The notes: generated by a model not told the origin, from the sequence alone. A DNA stretch of 64,000 nucleotides from Tateyamaria omphalii (GCF_014651375.1 NZ_BMWT01000003.1:248001-312000), one strand, 5' to 3'; shown: positions 10,926 through 20,354, numbered from the stretch's first letter. Translations and numbers: made by a program.

Positions 10926-12595
10926 TGGCCCAAACCCGCCCGCTTGGTGCGCAAATCTCGCACATGCTCAAAGACCGTGGCGTCGATGTGATCTTTGGCA
11001 TCCCGGGGGTGCACAATCAGGAAATGTATCGTGGGATCGAAGAGGCGGGGATCACCCATGTGCTGGCCCGACACGAACAGGGGGCCGGTTTCATGGCCGA
11101 TGGTTATGCTCGAGCGACGGGCAAGCCGGGTGTCGCCTACGTGATCACAGGACCGGGGCTGTGTAACATTATGACGCCGATGGGGCAGGCGTATTCTGAC
11201 TCTGTGCCGATGTTGGTCATCTCGTCATGCCTGGATGAGATGGCTGCCACAAAGGGCCAGTTGCACCAGATGAAAGATCAACGCGGGGCAGCTGAAACTG
11301 TGTGTGATTGGTCGGAGGAGGCGCGTACTGCTGACGCGGCCTATGCGCTGGTTGATCGCGCCATTGCCGAGTTCAAAACCAATCGTCCGCGTCCAAAGCA
11401 CATTCAGGTGCCAATACAACAACTGGAAACTCACGCCGAGGAAACCTTTGCGCGGTGGCGCCCCACGGATAAGGGTCGGCAAGAAAACAAGTTTTCGATC
11501 ACAAGACTGCCCGGTGCGATCAAGCAGCCCATGCCATTGGATGTGATTGATACGCTTGCAATTCGGCTCTTGCAGGCAGAGCGGCCATTGTTCGTGTTTG
11601 GTGGAGGAGGCGCGCGGCAGCTGGGCGCATCCGGTTCGTCTGTGACATCTATTCTGGAATTGGCAAATGCGGCGGTATTCACAACATATGCCGGGCGCGG
11701 TGTTGCGCCGCCGGATTGGCCCCTCCTTTTTGGGTCGAGCCTCGCGCGCCCCGAGAGCGCCAAACTTCTTGATGCAAGCGATTGCGTCGTTCTCGTTGGA
11801 ACTGATTTGGCAGAGGTTGATCTGTGGCGGTCTGAGGCTGGCCAACGGCCCGGTGCCTACATCGTCAACATTGATCCCGAGGTTTTGTCGCAATCCCACC
11901 CCAAAGACTGGTGTCTGCAATATGACGCTGCGACAGCGATGGCTCATTTGCACAGCGCGCTGGAAAAGCATTCCGCGAATGCTCTGAAGCGGCCCAAATC
12001 TGGTTGGTCTGCTGACTTAGTCGCGGGTTACCGCGACCGCTGGCGCGCCGAAGTTGATGCGGAACGCCCCGGCATCGTTCCCGTCTGTGACGCACTGCGA
12101 AGCTGCCTCCCTGAAGGAACCATGATCTATTCCGATATGACCCAATTCGCTTACACTGCGAAAGAAGTCTGGGACATGGAGATGCCCGGCCACTGGCATC
12201 ACCCGACCGGCTTTGGCACCCTTGGCTACGCGACACCTGCCGCCATCGGCGGGGCTGTTGCACGCAAGGGCAAGCCGACAATGGCCATCATCGGTGATTA
12301 TGGCTTCCACTACACGATGCAGGAACTTGGCGTTGCCGTTGAACTCGGCCTGCCATTGCCCATTATCCTGTGGGACAATGGTAAGCTCAAAGAGATCGAG
12401 GAAAGCATGGTCCGCGCCCAGATCGCACCCAATGCGGTTGTCGCGCGGAACCCGGATTTCTGCAAGCTGGCCGAGGCATTCGGCGCCTACGCGTGTGCGC
12501 CCAAAACTCTGGCAGAGATGCAGGATGCTGTCCGCGCTGCATTTGACGCGGATGGGCCAACCCTTATTTATTTGACACCCGAGATATCCGCGTAA
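10925..12595 (+). CDS. Thiamine-diphosphate-dependent decarboxylase/synthase (IlvB family; possibly 5-guanidino-2-oxopentanoate decarboxylase)
   Basis: 556 residues. The start at 10925 overlaps the trkH stop and has GGAGAG upstream; longer frames are read-through of trkH. Catalytic Glu51 lies in ARHEQGAGFMADGYARATG. The C-terminal ThDP domain has GDYGFHYTMQELGVAVELGL followed by LWDNGKLKEIEES. The motif is GDY rather than the common GDG(S/A). The sequence resembles the branch containing AruI-type guanidino-oxopentanoate decarboxylases more than acetolactate synthase, and no small subunit gene is present, but the substrate is uncertain. The stop codon TAA is the TAA of a REP-like element. Confidence 0.75.
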   Translation: MAQTRPLGAQISHMLKDRGVDVIFGIPGVHNQEMYRGIEEAGITHVLARHEQGAGFMADGYARATGKPGVAYVITGPGLCNIMTPMGQAYSDSVPMLVISSCLDEMAATKGQLHQMKDQRGAAETVCDWSEEARTADAAYALVDRAIAEFKTNRPRPKHIQVPIQQLETHAEETFARWRPTDKGRQENKFSITRLPGAIKQPMPLDVIDTLAIRLLQAERPLFVFGGGGARQLGASGSSVTSILELANAAVFTTYAGRGVAPPDWPLLFGSSLARPESAKLLDASDCVVLVGTDLAEVDLWRSEAGQRPGAYIVNIDPEVLSQSHPKDWCLQYDAATAMAHLHSALEKHSANALKRPKSGWSADLVAGYRDRWRAEVDAERPGIVPVCDALRSCLPEGTMIYSDMTQFAYTAKEVWDMEMPGHWHHPTGFGTLGYATPAAIGGAVARKGKPTMAIIGDYGFHYTMQELGVAVELGLPLPIILWDNGKLKEIEESMVRAQIAPNAVVARNPDFCKLAEAFGAYACAPKTLAEMQDAVRAAFDADGPTLIYLTPEISA

Positions 12596-12613
12596 GGCGC
12601 ATCTTGATGCGCC
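12592..12613 (+). repeat. REP-like GTAA hairpin element, copy C
   Basis: GTAA head whose TAA is the stop codon of the ThDP-enzyme gene, then stem GGCGCATC/GATGCGCC with a TT loop. Confidence 0.85.
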
Positions 12614-12651
12614 ATGCGAAGCTGACCGATATCTACGGGGACTGAGGAGGC

Positions 12652-12674
12652 GTAAGGCGCACCTGTGGTGCGCC
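12652..12674 (+). repeat. REP-like GTAA hairpin element, copy D
   Basis: Same orientation as copy C, 38 bases further on: GTAA then stem GGCGCACC/GGTGCGCC around TGT. Confidence 0.85.
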
Positions 12675-12681
12675 CACCAGG

Positions 12682-12978
12682 CTACATCTTGGGACCTTGC
12701 GCGCGGTAGATGTCGCCCCACGTGTTGCCGGTAATGTAAGTGGGGCAGCCCTTCTTGCGGGTGTTGACGATCAGAAACCACATGGTTTCGCCGGGCCGCC
12801 CTGCACGGCTGTATTCGCAGCCCAGCGGATGTGTCAACCACTGCCCCTGGTACGCCGGTGACGGTTTCACCACAGCAGTGCTGGCCGAGGTGATGACGGC
12901 GGTTCCGACCAGGACTATGGCAGCAGGCACGACGATGGATATCGCCGCGGCGATGGATTTGAAGAAGGATTTGAACAT
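12682..12978 (-). CDS. Small membrane-anchored hypothetical protein
   Basis: 98 residues. A basic N-terminus (MFKSFFKS) leads into one long hydrophobic segment (~9-32), either a signal anchor or a signal peptide, followed by a short periplasmic domain with two cysteines (HPLGCEYSRAGRPGE and KKGCPTYITGNTWGDIY). The two Cys could form a disulfide. GGAG lies upstream of the ATG. No family is recognised. Upstream there is a TTAA-rich stretch (13026-13061) resembling CtrA half-sites. Confidence 0.65.
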   Translation of the reverse strand: MFKSFFKSIAAAISIVVPAAIVLVGTAVITSASTAVVKPSPAYQGQWLTHPLGCEYSRAGRPGETMWFLIVNTRKKGCPTYITGNTWGDIYRAQGPKM

Positions 12979-13100
12979 GACACACTCCGATCACTGAAAA
13001 GGTACAGCGCCCCCACGCCTTGGCCTTAACCTGTGTTCATGCATGTTAATGCAATCCTAACGATCGCTGGCGAAGTGTGTCCGATTTGAGTGAAACCCGA

Positions 13101-14840
13101 TCAGTCCCAGCAACTGACCAAAACAGTCATGCCGGTTGCCGCGGCTGAAAGGTCAACCGGATCAATCGGGGTCCCGCTGTCGGTGCTGGCCGCCGCCAGA
13201 CCGGCCTCGGCAAGCACGCCCTGCAACGCTGCGCGATCCAGTGCAAAGCGCACACCTTTCGGCAGCGCCCGACCACCCTGTTCGTCCGGCAGCAGCATCC
13301 CCAAAACACCACCACCTGCATCCAAAACCGGGCCACCCACGTCACCTGGCAATGTGTTCAGGGCAAGACGTGAAAGATTTGGCTCACCGTCTAGACCGCG
13401 CAAATCGCTCAGGGTGCCAAAGGTCATGGACGGAGCGCCCAATACACCCTCGAAGCTGAAGCCGGCCGCGGCCACCTCGGATTGAAGCCGAGGTTGTGTG
13501 TCACTGAAGCGCGCAATCGCCAAAGGCGCCAGCGTGGATGTCGGTTTGAGTACGGCAACGCCCAGAGACTCGTCCACAACAGCAACTTCGGCATCCGTTT
13601 CGGAATCGACGGTCACGCGCGTGCAGCTGCTTACCGCCTCGGACGTGGTGAGGACGGTGCCCCGATTGTCCACAAAAAAGCCGGAACGTGACAAGCGCGG
13701 TTTGCGCACTTCAAGCCCTGACACAAGGTCAATCGCCTGCTCCTGTGTGCTGGCACTTGTTGGGATCACGCCGTCGGTCCGGACAAAGCTCTTGCCCATT
13801 TCGTCCAGCAAGCGCGTGCGGCGCTCTTCATCCCCTGCGGGCCACACGACAGTAAATCCCTTGATCTGTCCGTCTTCCAACGTCACGCGGGTTTCAGATA
13901 CGTGTGCTGCATCTTCCCCTACCAGGACAAAGGAACGGTCCTTGCGCTCGCGTGCGCCGTCCAGTGGCACAATGTCCAGAGTCTGCATGATGTCGTAAAG
14001 ACCAAACAAGGTTGTCTGGTCGCCTTCCTGGCTGATCAGAAGGACGGTCGCTTCAATGTCTCCGGTGCCTGTGTAGTGGGCGAAGGGGTATTCGTACTTG
14101 TCGAAAGCGACAACATCGGTGGGCATCAACATCTCGATCCCTGCGGTCTCGTCCCGCACGACCTCAAGACCCAGACCGTCCAGCACGGAATTGTAGTCCT
14201 GCAACAGAACGACGCGCTGCTGTGTTGTTAGAATGCCGGTGACATCAAACCCTTTTTGTTCTTGCCACTGCGCCATTGCGTTGCGGGTGCCACGACCAAA
14301 TGCGCCGTCGATGCCGCCCTCATACGTCCCGGCCCATTGCAGGGCGATCTGCAAGTCTTCGCGCTCCGACCGGCTCAACTGCCGTTCACTGCGTTGTGCT
14401 TGTGCCGGGGTTTCATCAGAAGGCGGAGGGGCAGGCGTGTCCACGACGGGCGTGGTGTCTTCAGGTTCGGTCGGCACAGGGGGCTCCACCACGCCGCGGT
14501 TCAACACATTTGCGCCGATGGGCCAGAATTGCTGTCGGAAGGAAGATGTGAACGCGATGAAGCTGTCGCGCGGGATCACGCCTTCGGACCGGTACACGCG
14601 CAACACCTGTTCGGCATCCGATCGGGCATAAGGGCCAAGCGCGATACCATACCAGCCGCCACCAAGGGAAAACCCATTCACATCAGGCAGTTCAGCGGCA
14701 TAGACGCGGGCACGCTCGGTTGCTGCGTTCAGGTTGGGCTGTGCCTCGATCTGGATCCAGACAGGGTCTTCCTGTGCACTTGCTGCAACCACCGACGCAA
14801 GCAGGACAACCCACGCCAGCACAATACGCTTCAACATCAC
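13101..14840 (-). CDS. Periplasmic SPOR-like / peptidoglycan-binding / degenerate trypsin-fold protein
   Basis: 579 residues from a GTG at 14840 (AAGGGG 7 bases upstream); an ATG one codon later is an equally possible start. Signal peptide: LKRIVLAWVVLLASVVAASAQ. Residues ~25-110 look SPOR-like (WIQIEAQPNLNAATERARVY then GGGWYGIALGPY). After a Pro/Thr linker comes a PG_binding_1-type repeat (AGTYEGGIDGAFGRGTRNAM). The C-terminal ~200 residues have a trypsin-like layout, but the expected His, Asp and Ser are replaced: TTSEAV at 398-403, LGVAVLK for the Asp strand, and GDVGGP at 499-504 in place of GDSGGP. It is therefore probably a non-catalytic wall-associated scaffold or sensor. Confidence 0.8.
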   Translation of the reverse strand: MMLKRIVLAWVVLLASVVAASAQEDPVWIQIEAQPNLNAATERARVYAAELPDVNGFSLGGGWYGIALGPYARSDAEQVLRVYRSEGVIPRDSFIAFTSSFRQQFWPIGANVLNRGVVEPPVPTEPEDTTPVVDTPAPPPSDETPAQAQRSERQLSRSEREDLQIALQWAGTYEGGIDGAFGRGTRNAMAQWQEQKGFDVTGILTTQQRVVLLQDYNSVLDGLGLEVVRDETAGIEMLMPTDVVAFDKYEYPFAHYTGTGDIEATVLLISQEGDQTTLFGLYDIMQTLDIVPLDGARERKDRSFVLVGEDAAHVSETRVTLEDGQIKGFTVVWPAGDEERRTRLLDEMGKSFVRTDGVIPTSASTQEQAIDLVSGLEVRKPRLSRSGFFVDNRGTVLTTSEAVSSCTRVTVDSETDAEVAVVDESLGVAVLKPTSTLAPLAIARFSDTQPRLQSEVAAAGFSFEGVLGAPSMTFGTLSDLRGLDGEPNLSRLALNTLPGDVGGPVLDAGGGVLGMLLPDEQGGRALPKGVRFALDRAALQGVLAEAGLAAASTDSGTPIDPVDLSAAATGMTVLVSCWD

Positions 14841-15013
14841 CCGATATCCCCTTGGTTGGTCTTGGTGCCACTACTTTTCGTGCGCGGCAGATTAAGCAGG
14901 ATTCCGCCCCAATGGAAATGGTGGAATACCCGTAAAAACCCACCTCGCGCGCAATTGACCATTTGGGGGCCGGGCCGTAGGTAAGTCACGCAATTCAACC
15001 GATGGCTTGACCC

Positions 15014-15955
15014 ATGTCCGACACCGTTACACCGCCCCGTTCCTTTCAGGAAATTATTCTGCGTCTCCAGACCTATTGGGCGTCCAAGGGCTGCGCCGTG
15101 CTGCAGCCCTACGACATGGAGGTGGGGGCGGGAACCTTCCACCCGGCCACGACCCTGCGCAGCCTCGGATCACAGCCCTGGGCCGCGGCCTATGTACAGC
15201 CCTCGCGCCGCCCAACGGACGGGCGCTATGGTGAGAACCCCAACCGGCTCCAGCACTACTATCAGTATCAGGTGTTGATCAAACCATCGCCGCCCGACTT
15301 GCAGGACCTCTACCTTGGGTCTCTGAAAGCCATCGGTATCGACATGGACCTGCACGACATCCGCTTTGTCGAAGATGACTGGGAAAGCCCGACGCTTGGC
15401 GCATGGGGCCTCGGGTGGGAAGTGTGGTGCGACGGCATGGAAGTGTCGCAATTCACGTATTTCCAACAGGTTGGCGGGCACGATTGCCACCCGGTCTCGG
15501 GTGAGCTGACCTATGGGCTTGAACGACTGGCGATGTACATTCTGGGTGTCGATCACGTGATGGACATGCCCTTCAACGATCCACAAACACCCATCCCGCT
15601 GTCCTACGGTGACATCTTCAAGCAGACGGAAGAAGAATACGCGCGCTGGAATTTCGATGTGGCCAACACCGAAGTGCTGCTGCGACATTTCGAAGAGGCC
15701 GAGACCGAGTGCAAAGCCATCCTGGATCAGGCGCACGACGATCCCAAAACCGGCAAGCGCATCATCATGGCGCACCCGGCCTATGACCAGTGCATCAAGG
15801 CCTCGCACATTTTCAACCTGCTCGATGCCCGCGGCGTGATCTCGGTCACGGAACGGCAGGCCTATATCGGCCGGGTCCGCGCGCTGGCCAAGCAGTGTGC
15901 CGATGCGTTCGTGCAAACACGGGCAGGGGGCTGGCGGCCAGAGGATGCGGCGTGA
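15014..15955 (+). CDS. glyQ: Glycine--tRNA ligase alpha subunit
   Basis: 313 residues, the normal length for the alpha chain of the bacterial alpha2beta2 glycyl-tRNA synthetase, a class II enzyme whose alpha subunit carries the catalytic core. Hallmarks: [53 protein letters not shown] and [20 protein letters not shown]. Its TGA overlaps the GTG start of the VOC gene. The beta subunit gene is 2 kb downstream, separated by three coupled genes. Confidence 0.98.
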   Translation: MSDTVTPPRSFQEIILRLQTYWASKGCAVLQPYDMEVGAGTFHPATTLRSLGSQPWAAAYVQPSRRPTDGRYGENPNRLQHYYQYQVLIKPSPPDLQDLYLGSLKAIGIDMDLHDIRFVEDDWESPTLGAWGLGWEVWCDGMEVSQFTYFQQVGGHDCHPVSGELTYGLERLAMYILGVDHVMDMPFNDPQTPIPLSYGDIFKQTEEEYARWNFDVANTEVLLRHFEEAETECKAILDQAHDDPKTGKRIIMAHPAYDQCIKASHIFNLLDARGVISVTERQAYIGRVRALAKQCADAFVQTRAGGWRPEDAA

Positions 15956-16311
15956 GTTACACCAATGCCACCCCGGTTTTGCGCGTCTCTGACTATCAGC
16001 GCGCCAAGGCGTTCTACATGGACGTGCTCGGTTTTGAAGTGAAGCAAGAGGCGGGCGAACCTGTCACCGGCTTTGGCATCTACCGTGCAGGCCAAGCCCA
16101 ACTCTTCCTCATCGCATGGAACGGACCCGAAGCGGCGTACGAAAACTGGCGCGTCTACCTTTACCCCGAAAACTTCGCGGCCACGGTCGACAAGATCAAA
16201 GCCACTGGCACCGCGATCAAAGGGCCAACCGTCACCGAATACGGCATGCGCGAGGTCGAAGTGACCGACCCTGACGGCAACGTCCTTTGTCTGGGCGAGG
16301 ACGCGGGATGA
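15952..16311 (+). CDS. VOC-family (glyoxalase/bleomycin-resistance-like) protein
   Basis: 119 residues starting at a GTG overlapping the glyQ stop by four bases (GTGA). Two beta-alpha-beta-beta-beta modules are visible: [22 protein letters not shown] and, later, [20 protein letters not shown], the typical 'DPDGN' end of the fold. The first-module metal His is missing (TPVL rather than xHxx), so metal binding is uncertain. Function is unknown; the context suggests co-expression with glycyl-tRNA synthetase rather than a shared reaction. Confidence 0.82.
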   Translation: MSYTNATPVLRVSDYQRAKAFYMDVLGFEVKQEAGEPVTGFGIYRAGQAQLFLIAWNGPEAAYENWRVYLYPENFAATVDKIKATGTAIKGPTVTEYGMREVEVTDPDGNVLCLGEDAG

Positions 16312-16829
16312 GCGGCAAAATCATCGGGATTGTCATCGTGCTAAGTTCCATCATCGCGGGCGCGGCCCTGTACTATCTGCAGATCTACGGCTTCTACGAA
16401 GAGGTTGAGACGGCGGAGGTACAGCTTGTGTCGGTCGTTTCGGATGAACCCGAACCCATCCCCTTTGCTGATTTTCAAGCCATCGATGCCGACAGCTCCC
16501 CCATCCGCTACCGGGCCTGCTTCACAACCGAGATGTCACTGGCCCTACTGACCGAAACCTATGTGGGTCTGGAACAGGCAACCCCGCGCAATGCTCCGGG
16601 TTGGTTCGACTGCTTCGACGCCGAAGCCATCGCCTCAGAACTTGACGCAGGCACCGCTCTCCCGTTCCTCGGCCAGAAGAACGTCGATTTCGGCGTCGAC
16701 CGTATCGTCGCCATCACCGAAGACGGGCGCGGCTATGTCTGGCACGAATTGAACGATTGCGGCGACAAGGCCTATGACGGCACCATCGTGGGCGAAGAAT
16801 GCCCGGACCGTGACCAGATCACCCAATGA
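16308..16829 (+). CDS. Conserved membrane-anchored protein of unknown function in the gly cluster
   Basis: 173 residues from the ATG overlapping the VOC stop (ATGA). One N-terminal transmembrane segment (IIGIVIVLSSIIAGAALYYL) precedes a periplasmic domain containing RYRACFTTEMSLALLTETY, PRNAPGWFDCFDAEAIA and RGYVWHELNDCGDKAYDGT. Three or more cysteines may pair in the periplasm. No catalytic motif is recognised. Similar proteins sit between glyQ and glyS in related bacteria, to my knowledge; this assignment is from context. Confidence 0.75.
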   Translation: MSGKIIGIVIVLSSIIAGAALYYLQIYGFYEEVETAEVQLVSVVSDEPEPIPFADFQAIDADSSPIRYRACFTTEMSLALLTETYVGLEQATPRNAPGWFDCFDAEAIASELDAGTALPFLGQKNVDFGVDRIVAITEDGRGYVWHELNDCGDKAYDGTIVGEECPDRDQITQ

Positions 16830-18028
16830 CACTGGCCGTTCCAGCCTTCATCACCGCCACGCTGGGCCTTGCTGTCTTCCTGTTCGGGACCATCCTCAAC
16901 GGGCGGTTCGAGGTCCTGCGCCGGTTCAACATCCCGGAACCGGTATCAGGCGGGCTGATTGCGGCGGTGATCGGGCTGCTCCTTTACTTGTTCCTCGACA
17001 TTGAATTCGCGTTCGAGATGGACGCTCGGGACTTCTTCCTCGTCCTTTTCTTCGCTGGCATCGGCCTGAATGCACGGTTCGAGGATTTGCTCTCCGGCGG
17101 CAAACCACTGGCCTTGCTCTTGCTTCTGACGCTGGTGATGATCCTTGTTCAAAACGGGATCGGTACAGCCGGAGCGATCCTCTTGGGTTATCCCGCCGCC
17201 ACGGGTGTCCTGTTCGGCTCCGCCGCCCTGATCGGCGGGCATGGCACGGCGATTGCATGGTCGCCCGAGGTGGCCGAAGCCAGCGGGCTGACAAACGCGC
17301 CAGAGCTTGGGATCGCTGTCGCCACGCTTGGCCTTGTTCTGGCGGCACTGATTGGCGGCCCCATCGCGCGCCACCTCGTCGAAGGCAAAGACCTGACCCC
17401 GGATCGCCCGGACGAAGGGCTCACTGTTGGTCTGCCCGCAGACAATGGCCCCAAAACACCCATCGACCCGGTGACCGTCTCGCGCGTGCTGCTCTATCTT
17501 AACCTTGCCATCATCGGCGGCTTCTCGGCGCATCTTGGGTTGATCGAAGCCGGCGTCAAACTCCCGCTCTTCGTGCCTTGCCTGATCATGGCCATCCTGA
17601 TCGCCAATATCCGCGCGGTCCTGTTTCCGAATGCCATCCCCGTGGCCCGCACCCCCGCACTCGCCCTGATCTCTGAAATCGCACTTGGCGCCTTCCTCGC
17701 CATGTCGCTCATGTCCCTGCAGCTTTGGACATTGGTCGAACTGGGCGCGGCCATCGGCCTGATCCTTGCACTGCAAACACTGGCGACACTGGGCTTCGTG
17801 ATCTTCATCCTGTTTCCGCTGATGGGTGGCGGCTACCGTGCTGCCGTTCTAGGGGCCGGGTTCGGCGGCTTCGCCCTTGGCGCCACCCCCACGGCCATCG
17901 CCAACATGACGGCCGTCACCAAACGATATGGCCCATCGCCCATGGCCTTTGTCATCCTGCCCTTGGTCTCGGCGTTCTTTGTCGATATTGCCAACGCCAT
18001 CGCTATCCAATTCTTCGTCAATCTCTAG
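16826..18028 (+). CDS. gltS: Sodium/glutamate symporter family (GltS)
   Basis: 400-residue inner-membrane carrier with two inverted halves of about five helices each. Family signatures: FLFGTILNGRFEVLRRFNIP with PEPVSGGLIAA near the N-terminus, GSAALIGGHGTAIAWSPEVA in the first re-entrant region, and GAGFGGFALGATPTAIANM in the second. It starts four bases before the upstream stop (ATGA), so three successive starts in this cluster are overlap-coupled. Na+-driven glutamate uptake is the family function; the exact substrate is not proven. Confidence 0.88.
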   Translation: MTLAVPAFITATLGLAVFLFGTILNGRFEVLRRFNIPEPVSGGLIAAVIGLLLYLFLDIEFAFEMDARDFFLVLFFAGIGLNARFEDLLSGGKPLALLLLLTLVMILVQNGIGTAGAILLGYPAATGVLFGSAALIGGHGTAIAWSPEVAEASGLTNAPELGIAVATLGLVLAALIGGPIARHLVEGKDLTPDRPDEGLTVGLPADNGPKTPIDPVTVSRVLLYLNLAIIGGFSAHLGLIEAGVKLPLFVPCLIMAILIANIRAVLFPNAIPVARTPALALISEIALGAFLAMSLMSLQLWTLVELGAAIGLILALQTLATLGFVIFILFPLMGGGYRAAVLGAGFGGFALGATPTAIANMTAVTKRYGPSPMAFVILPLVSAFFVDIANAIAIQFFVNL

Positions 18029-18037
18029 AGCGTCCCA

Positions 18038-20296
18038 ATGCCTGACCTTCTGATCGAACTCTTCTCCGAAGAAATTCCTGCACGCATGCAAAAGCGCGCG
18101 GGCGAGGACCTGCAAAAGCTGGTCACAAACGGTCTGGTCGAGGCTGGGCTGACCTACGCCTCTGCCGCCGCCTTCACCACGCCGCGCCGCCTGACGCTGA
18201 CGGTCGAAGGTCTGCTGGATCAAAGCCCCACCACGCGGGAAGAACGCAAAGGCCCCAAAGCGGACGCCCCCGAAAAGGCGATCGAAGGGTTCCTGCGCGG
18301 CGCGGGCCTGACCCGCGATCAGGTTGAGGAGCGCGAGACGCCCAAGGGCAACGTGCTCTTTGCCGTGATCGAAAAACCGGGCCGCCCCGCAGCCGAGATC
18401 ATTGCCGAAGTGCTCGAGGCGACGATCCGCACTTTCCCTTGGCCCAAATCCATGCGCTGGGGCAGCGGCCCGCTGAAATGGGTGCGCCCGCTGCATTCGA
18501 TCCTCTGCATCCTCACGGATGAGGCCGGGCACAGCGTTGTGCCGGGCGAGGTTGATGGCATCACCTTCGGCGACACCACCGAAGGGCACCGCTTCATGGC
18601 CCCGGGCCGCTTCCCCGTCACATCGTTCGACGACTACAGCGCCAAGTTGGCCCGCGCCCACGTGGTGCTGGACGCCTCCGAGCGCGCAAACACCATCTGG
18701 AACGACGCCACAAACGCTGCCTTCGCCAACGGGCTTGAGGTGGTCGAGGACAAGGGCCTGCTGGCCGAGGTTGCAGGCCTTGTCGAATGGCCCGTGGTCC
18801 TGATGGGCAAGATCGGCGACGACTTTTTAGACCTGCCGCCGGAGGTGCTGCAAACCTCGATGAAAGAGCACCAAAAATTCTTCTCGGTGCGGAACCCCAA
18901 GACAGGCCGGATCGAGCGGTTCATCACGGTTGCCAACCGCGAAACTGCGGACAACGGTGCCACGATTTTGGCGGGCAACGAAAAGGTTCTGAGTGCGCGT
19001 CTGGCGGACGCAAAGTTCTTCTGGGAGAATGACTTGCGCGTCGCCAAGTCCGACATGAGTGTCTGGACGCAAGCCCTTGAAAATGTGACGTTCCACAACA
19101 AGCTGGGCAGCCAAGCCGACCGCATCAACCGCATCGCGGCACTGGCCAAGGAATTGGCCCCCATCGTCGGCGCCGATGAGGCCCAAGCCGAGGAGGCAGC
19201 CCGCCTCGCCAAAGCCGATCTTAGCTCCGAAATGGTCTATGAATTTCCAGAACTTCAAGGGCTTATGGGGCGATACTACATCGGTGAAACTGAGAAAAAC
19301 GCTGCAATCGCTGCCGCCGCGCAAGACCATTACTCGCCGCTTGGACCCTCGGATGATGTGCCGACCGCGCCCGTTTCGGTGGCCGTTGCTCTGGCAGACA
19401 AGCTGGATGTGCTTACAGGCTTCTGGGTGATTGATGAAAAGCCGACCGGTAGCAAAGACCCATTTGCACTGCGCCGAGCTGCACTCGGTGATGTGAGGCT
19501 CTTACTCGAAAACAAACATCGATTGAACTTGGCACAAGTCTTTGAACCAGGGATAGCACGAAACATTTCTGCTCGGTTGATTCATGATGACGAATACTAC
19601 GCTAAACAGCTTGATCGGTTTCGAGCAGAACTGCCTGTCGAACTGCGCAACACACTAGACCGGTTGGACACTAAGATTGTGCTTGGTGATCCGAAAACTC
19701 AGTTGCGTTACCGGATTGTCATTGAATTTTTGTCGGGTGCTGTCTTTGCAGCTGATAAAGACGCAATTCGGCGCGACCTCCTCGCCTTCTTCCACGACCG
19801 CCTCAAAGTCTACCTCCGCGATCAAGGCATCCGCCACGACATCATCGACGCCTGCATCGCGATGCCGAACAACGACGACCTCACCCTGCTGGTCAAACGC
19901 GCCCGCGCCCTCTCCGAAACCCTCGCCACCGACGATGGCGAAAACCTGATCCAGGGCTTCAAACGCGCCAACAACATCCTGACCCAGGCGGAGGAAGCGG
20001 ACGGCGTTGAATATTCCTACGGCGCCGACATTAAGTTTGCCGAGGAACCGCAGGAAACCGCCTTGTTCGAAGCGCTCGACACCGCCGAGGCCAAAATCGC
20101 TCCGGCGATGGAGGCACAGGACTTCACCACCGCCATGTCTGCCATGGCATCACTGCGCGGCCCCATCGACGCCTTCTTCGAAGCGGTCCAGATCAACGCG
20201 GAAAACCAAACCGTCCGCCGCAACCGCCTCAACCTGCTCAGCCGCATCCGCACGCTGTGCCTGAGCGTCGCCGACCTCACCAAGATCGAAGGCTGA
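18038..20296 (+). CDS. glyS: Glycine--tRNA ligase beta subunit
   Basis: 752-residue beta chain, which binds tRNA-Gly and is required for activity of the GlyQ catalytic chain. The N-terminus MPDLLIELFSEEIPARMQ is typical, as are EGHRFMAPGRFPV, PPEVLQTSMKEHQKFF, RLADAKFFWENDL and the HD-like and anticodon-binding C-terminal helices. Bases about 19219-19770 use markedly AT-richer codons (TTA, CTT, CGA, ACT) than both flanks: 24 and 26 G+C out of 60 in two successive 60-base blocks at 19561-19620 and 19501-19560, against 36 of 60 at 19801-19860. The frame stays open, so the enzyme is probably functional but mosaic. Confidence 0.97.
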   Translation: MPDLLIELFSEEIPARMQKRAGEDLQKLVTNGLVEAGLTYASAAAFTTPRRLTLTVEGLLDQSPTTREERKGPKADAPEKAIEGFLRGAGLTRDQVEERETPKGNVLFAVIEKPGRPAAEIIAEVLEATIRTFPWPKSMRWGSGPLKWVRPLHSILCILTDEAGHSVVPGEVDGITFGDTTEGHRFMAPGRFPVTSFDDYSAKLARAHVVLDASERANTIWNDATNAAFANGLEVVEDKGLLAEVAGLVEWPVVLMGKIGDDFLDLPPEVLQTSMKEHQKFFSVRNPKTGRIERFITVANRETADNGATILAGNEKVLSARLADAKFFWENDLRVAKSDMSVWTQALENVTFHNKLGSQADRINRIAALAKELAPIVGADEAQAEEAARLAKADLSSEMVYEFPELQGLMGRYYIGETEKNAAIAAAAQDHYSPLGPSDDVPTAPVSVAVALADKLDVLTGFWVIDEKPTGSKDPFALRRAALGDVRLLLENKHRLNLAQVFEPGIARNISARLIHDDEYYAKQLDRFRAELPVELRNTLDRLDTKIVLGDPKTQLRYRIVIEFLSGAVFAADKDAIRRDLLAFFHDRLKVYLRDQGIRHDIIDACIAMPNNDDLTLLVKRARALSETLATDDGENLIQGFKRANNILTQAEEADGVEYSYGADIKFAEEPQETALFEALDTAEAKIAPAMEAQDFTTAMSAMASLRGPIDAFFEAVQINAENQTVRRNRLNLLSRIRTLCLSVADLTKIEG

Positions 20297-20313
20297 TCCT
20301 CCTTCATCTTGCC

Positions 20314-20354
20314 AAATAAACTTCGGGGGGGTCAGGGGGGCTGGCCCCCCTTTT
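20314..20354 (+). terminator. GC-rich hairpin after glyS (dispersed element)
   Basis: AAATAAACTTCGGGGG leads into GGGGGG-CTGG-CCCCCC and TTTT. It can act as the glyS terminator and belongs to a set of similar G/C-run hairpins at 47531-47574 and 60348-60392. Confidence 0.65.

Noticed and set aside
14955-14983. Possible promoter before glyQ (TTGACC, 17 bases, TAGGTA)
   Set aside because: The -35 box is good but the -10 box matches poorly, so it is not listed as a feature.
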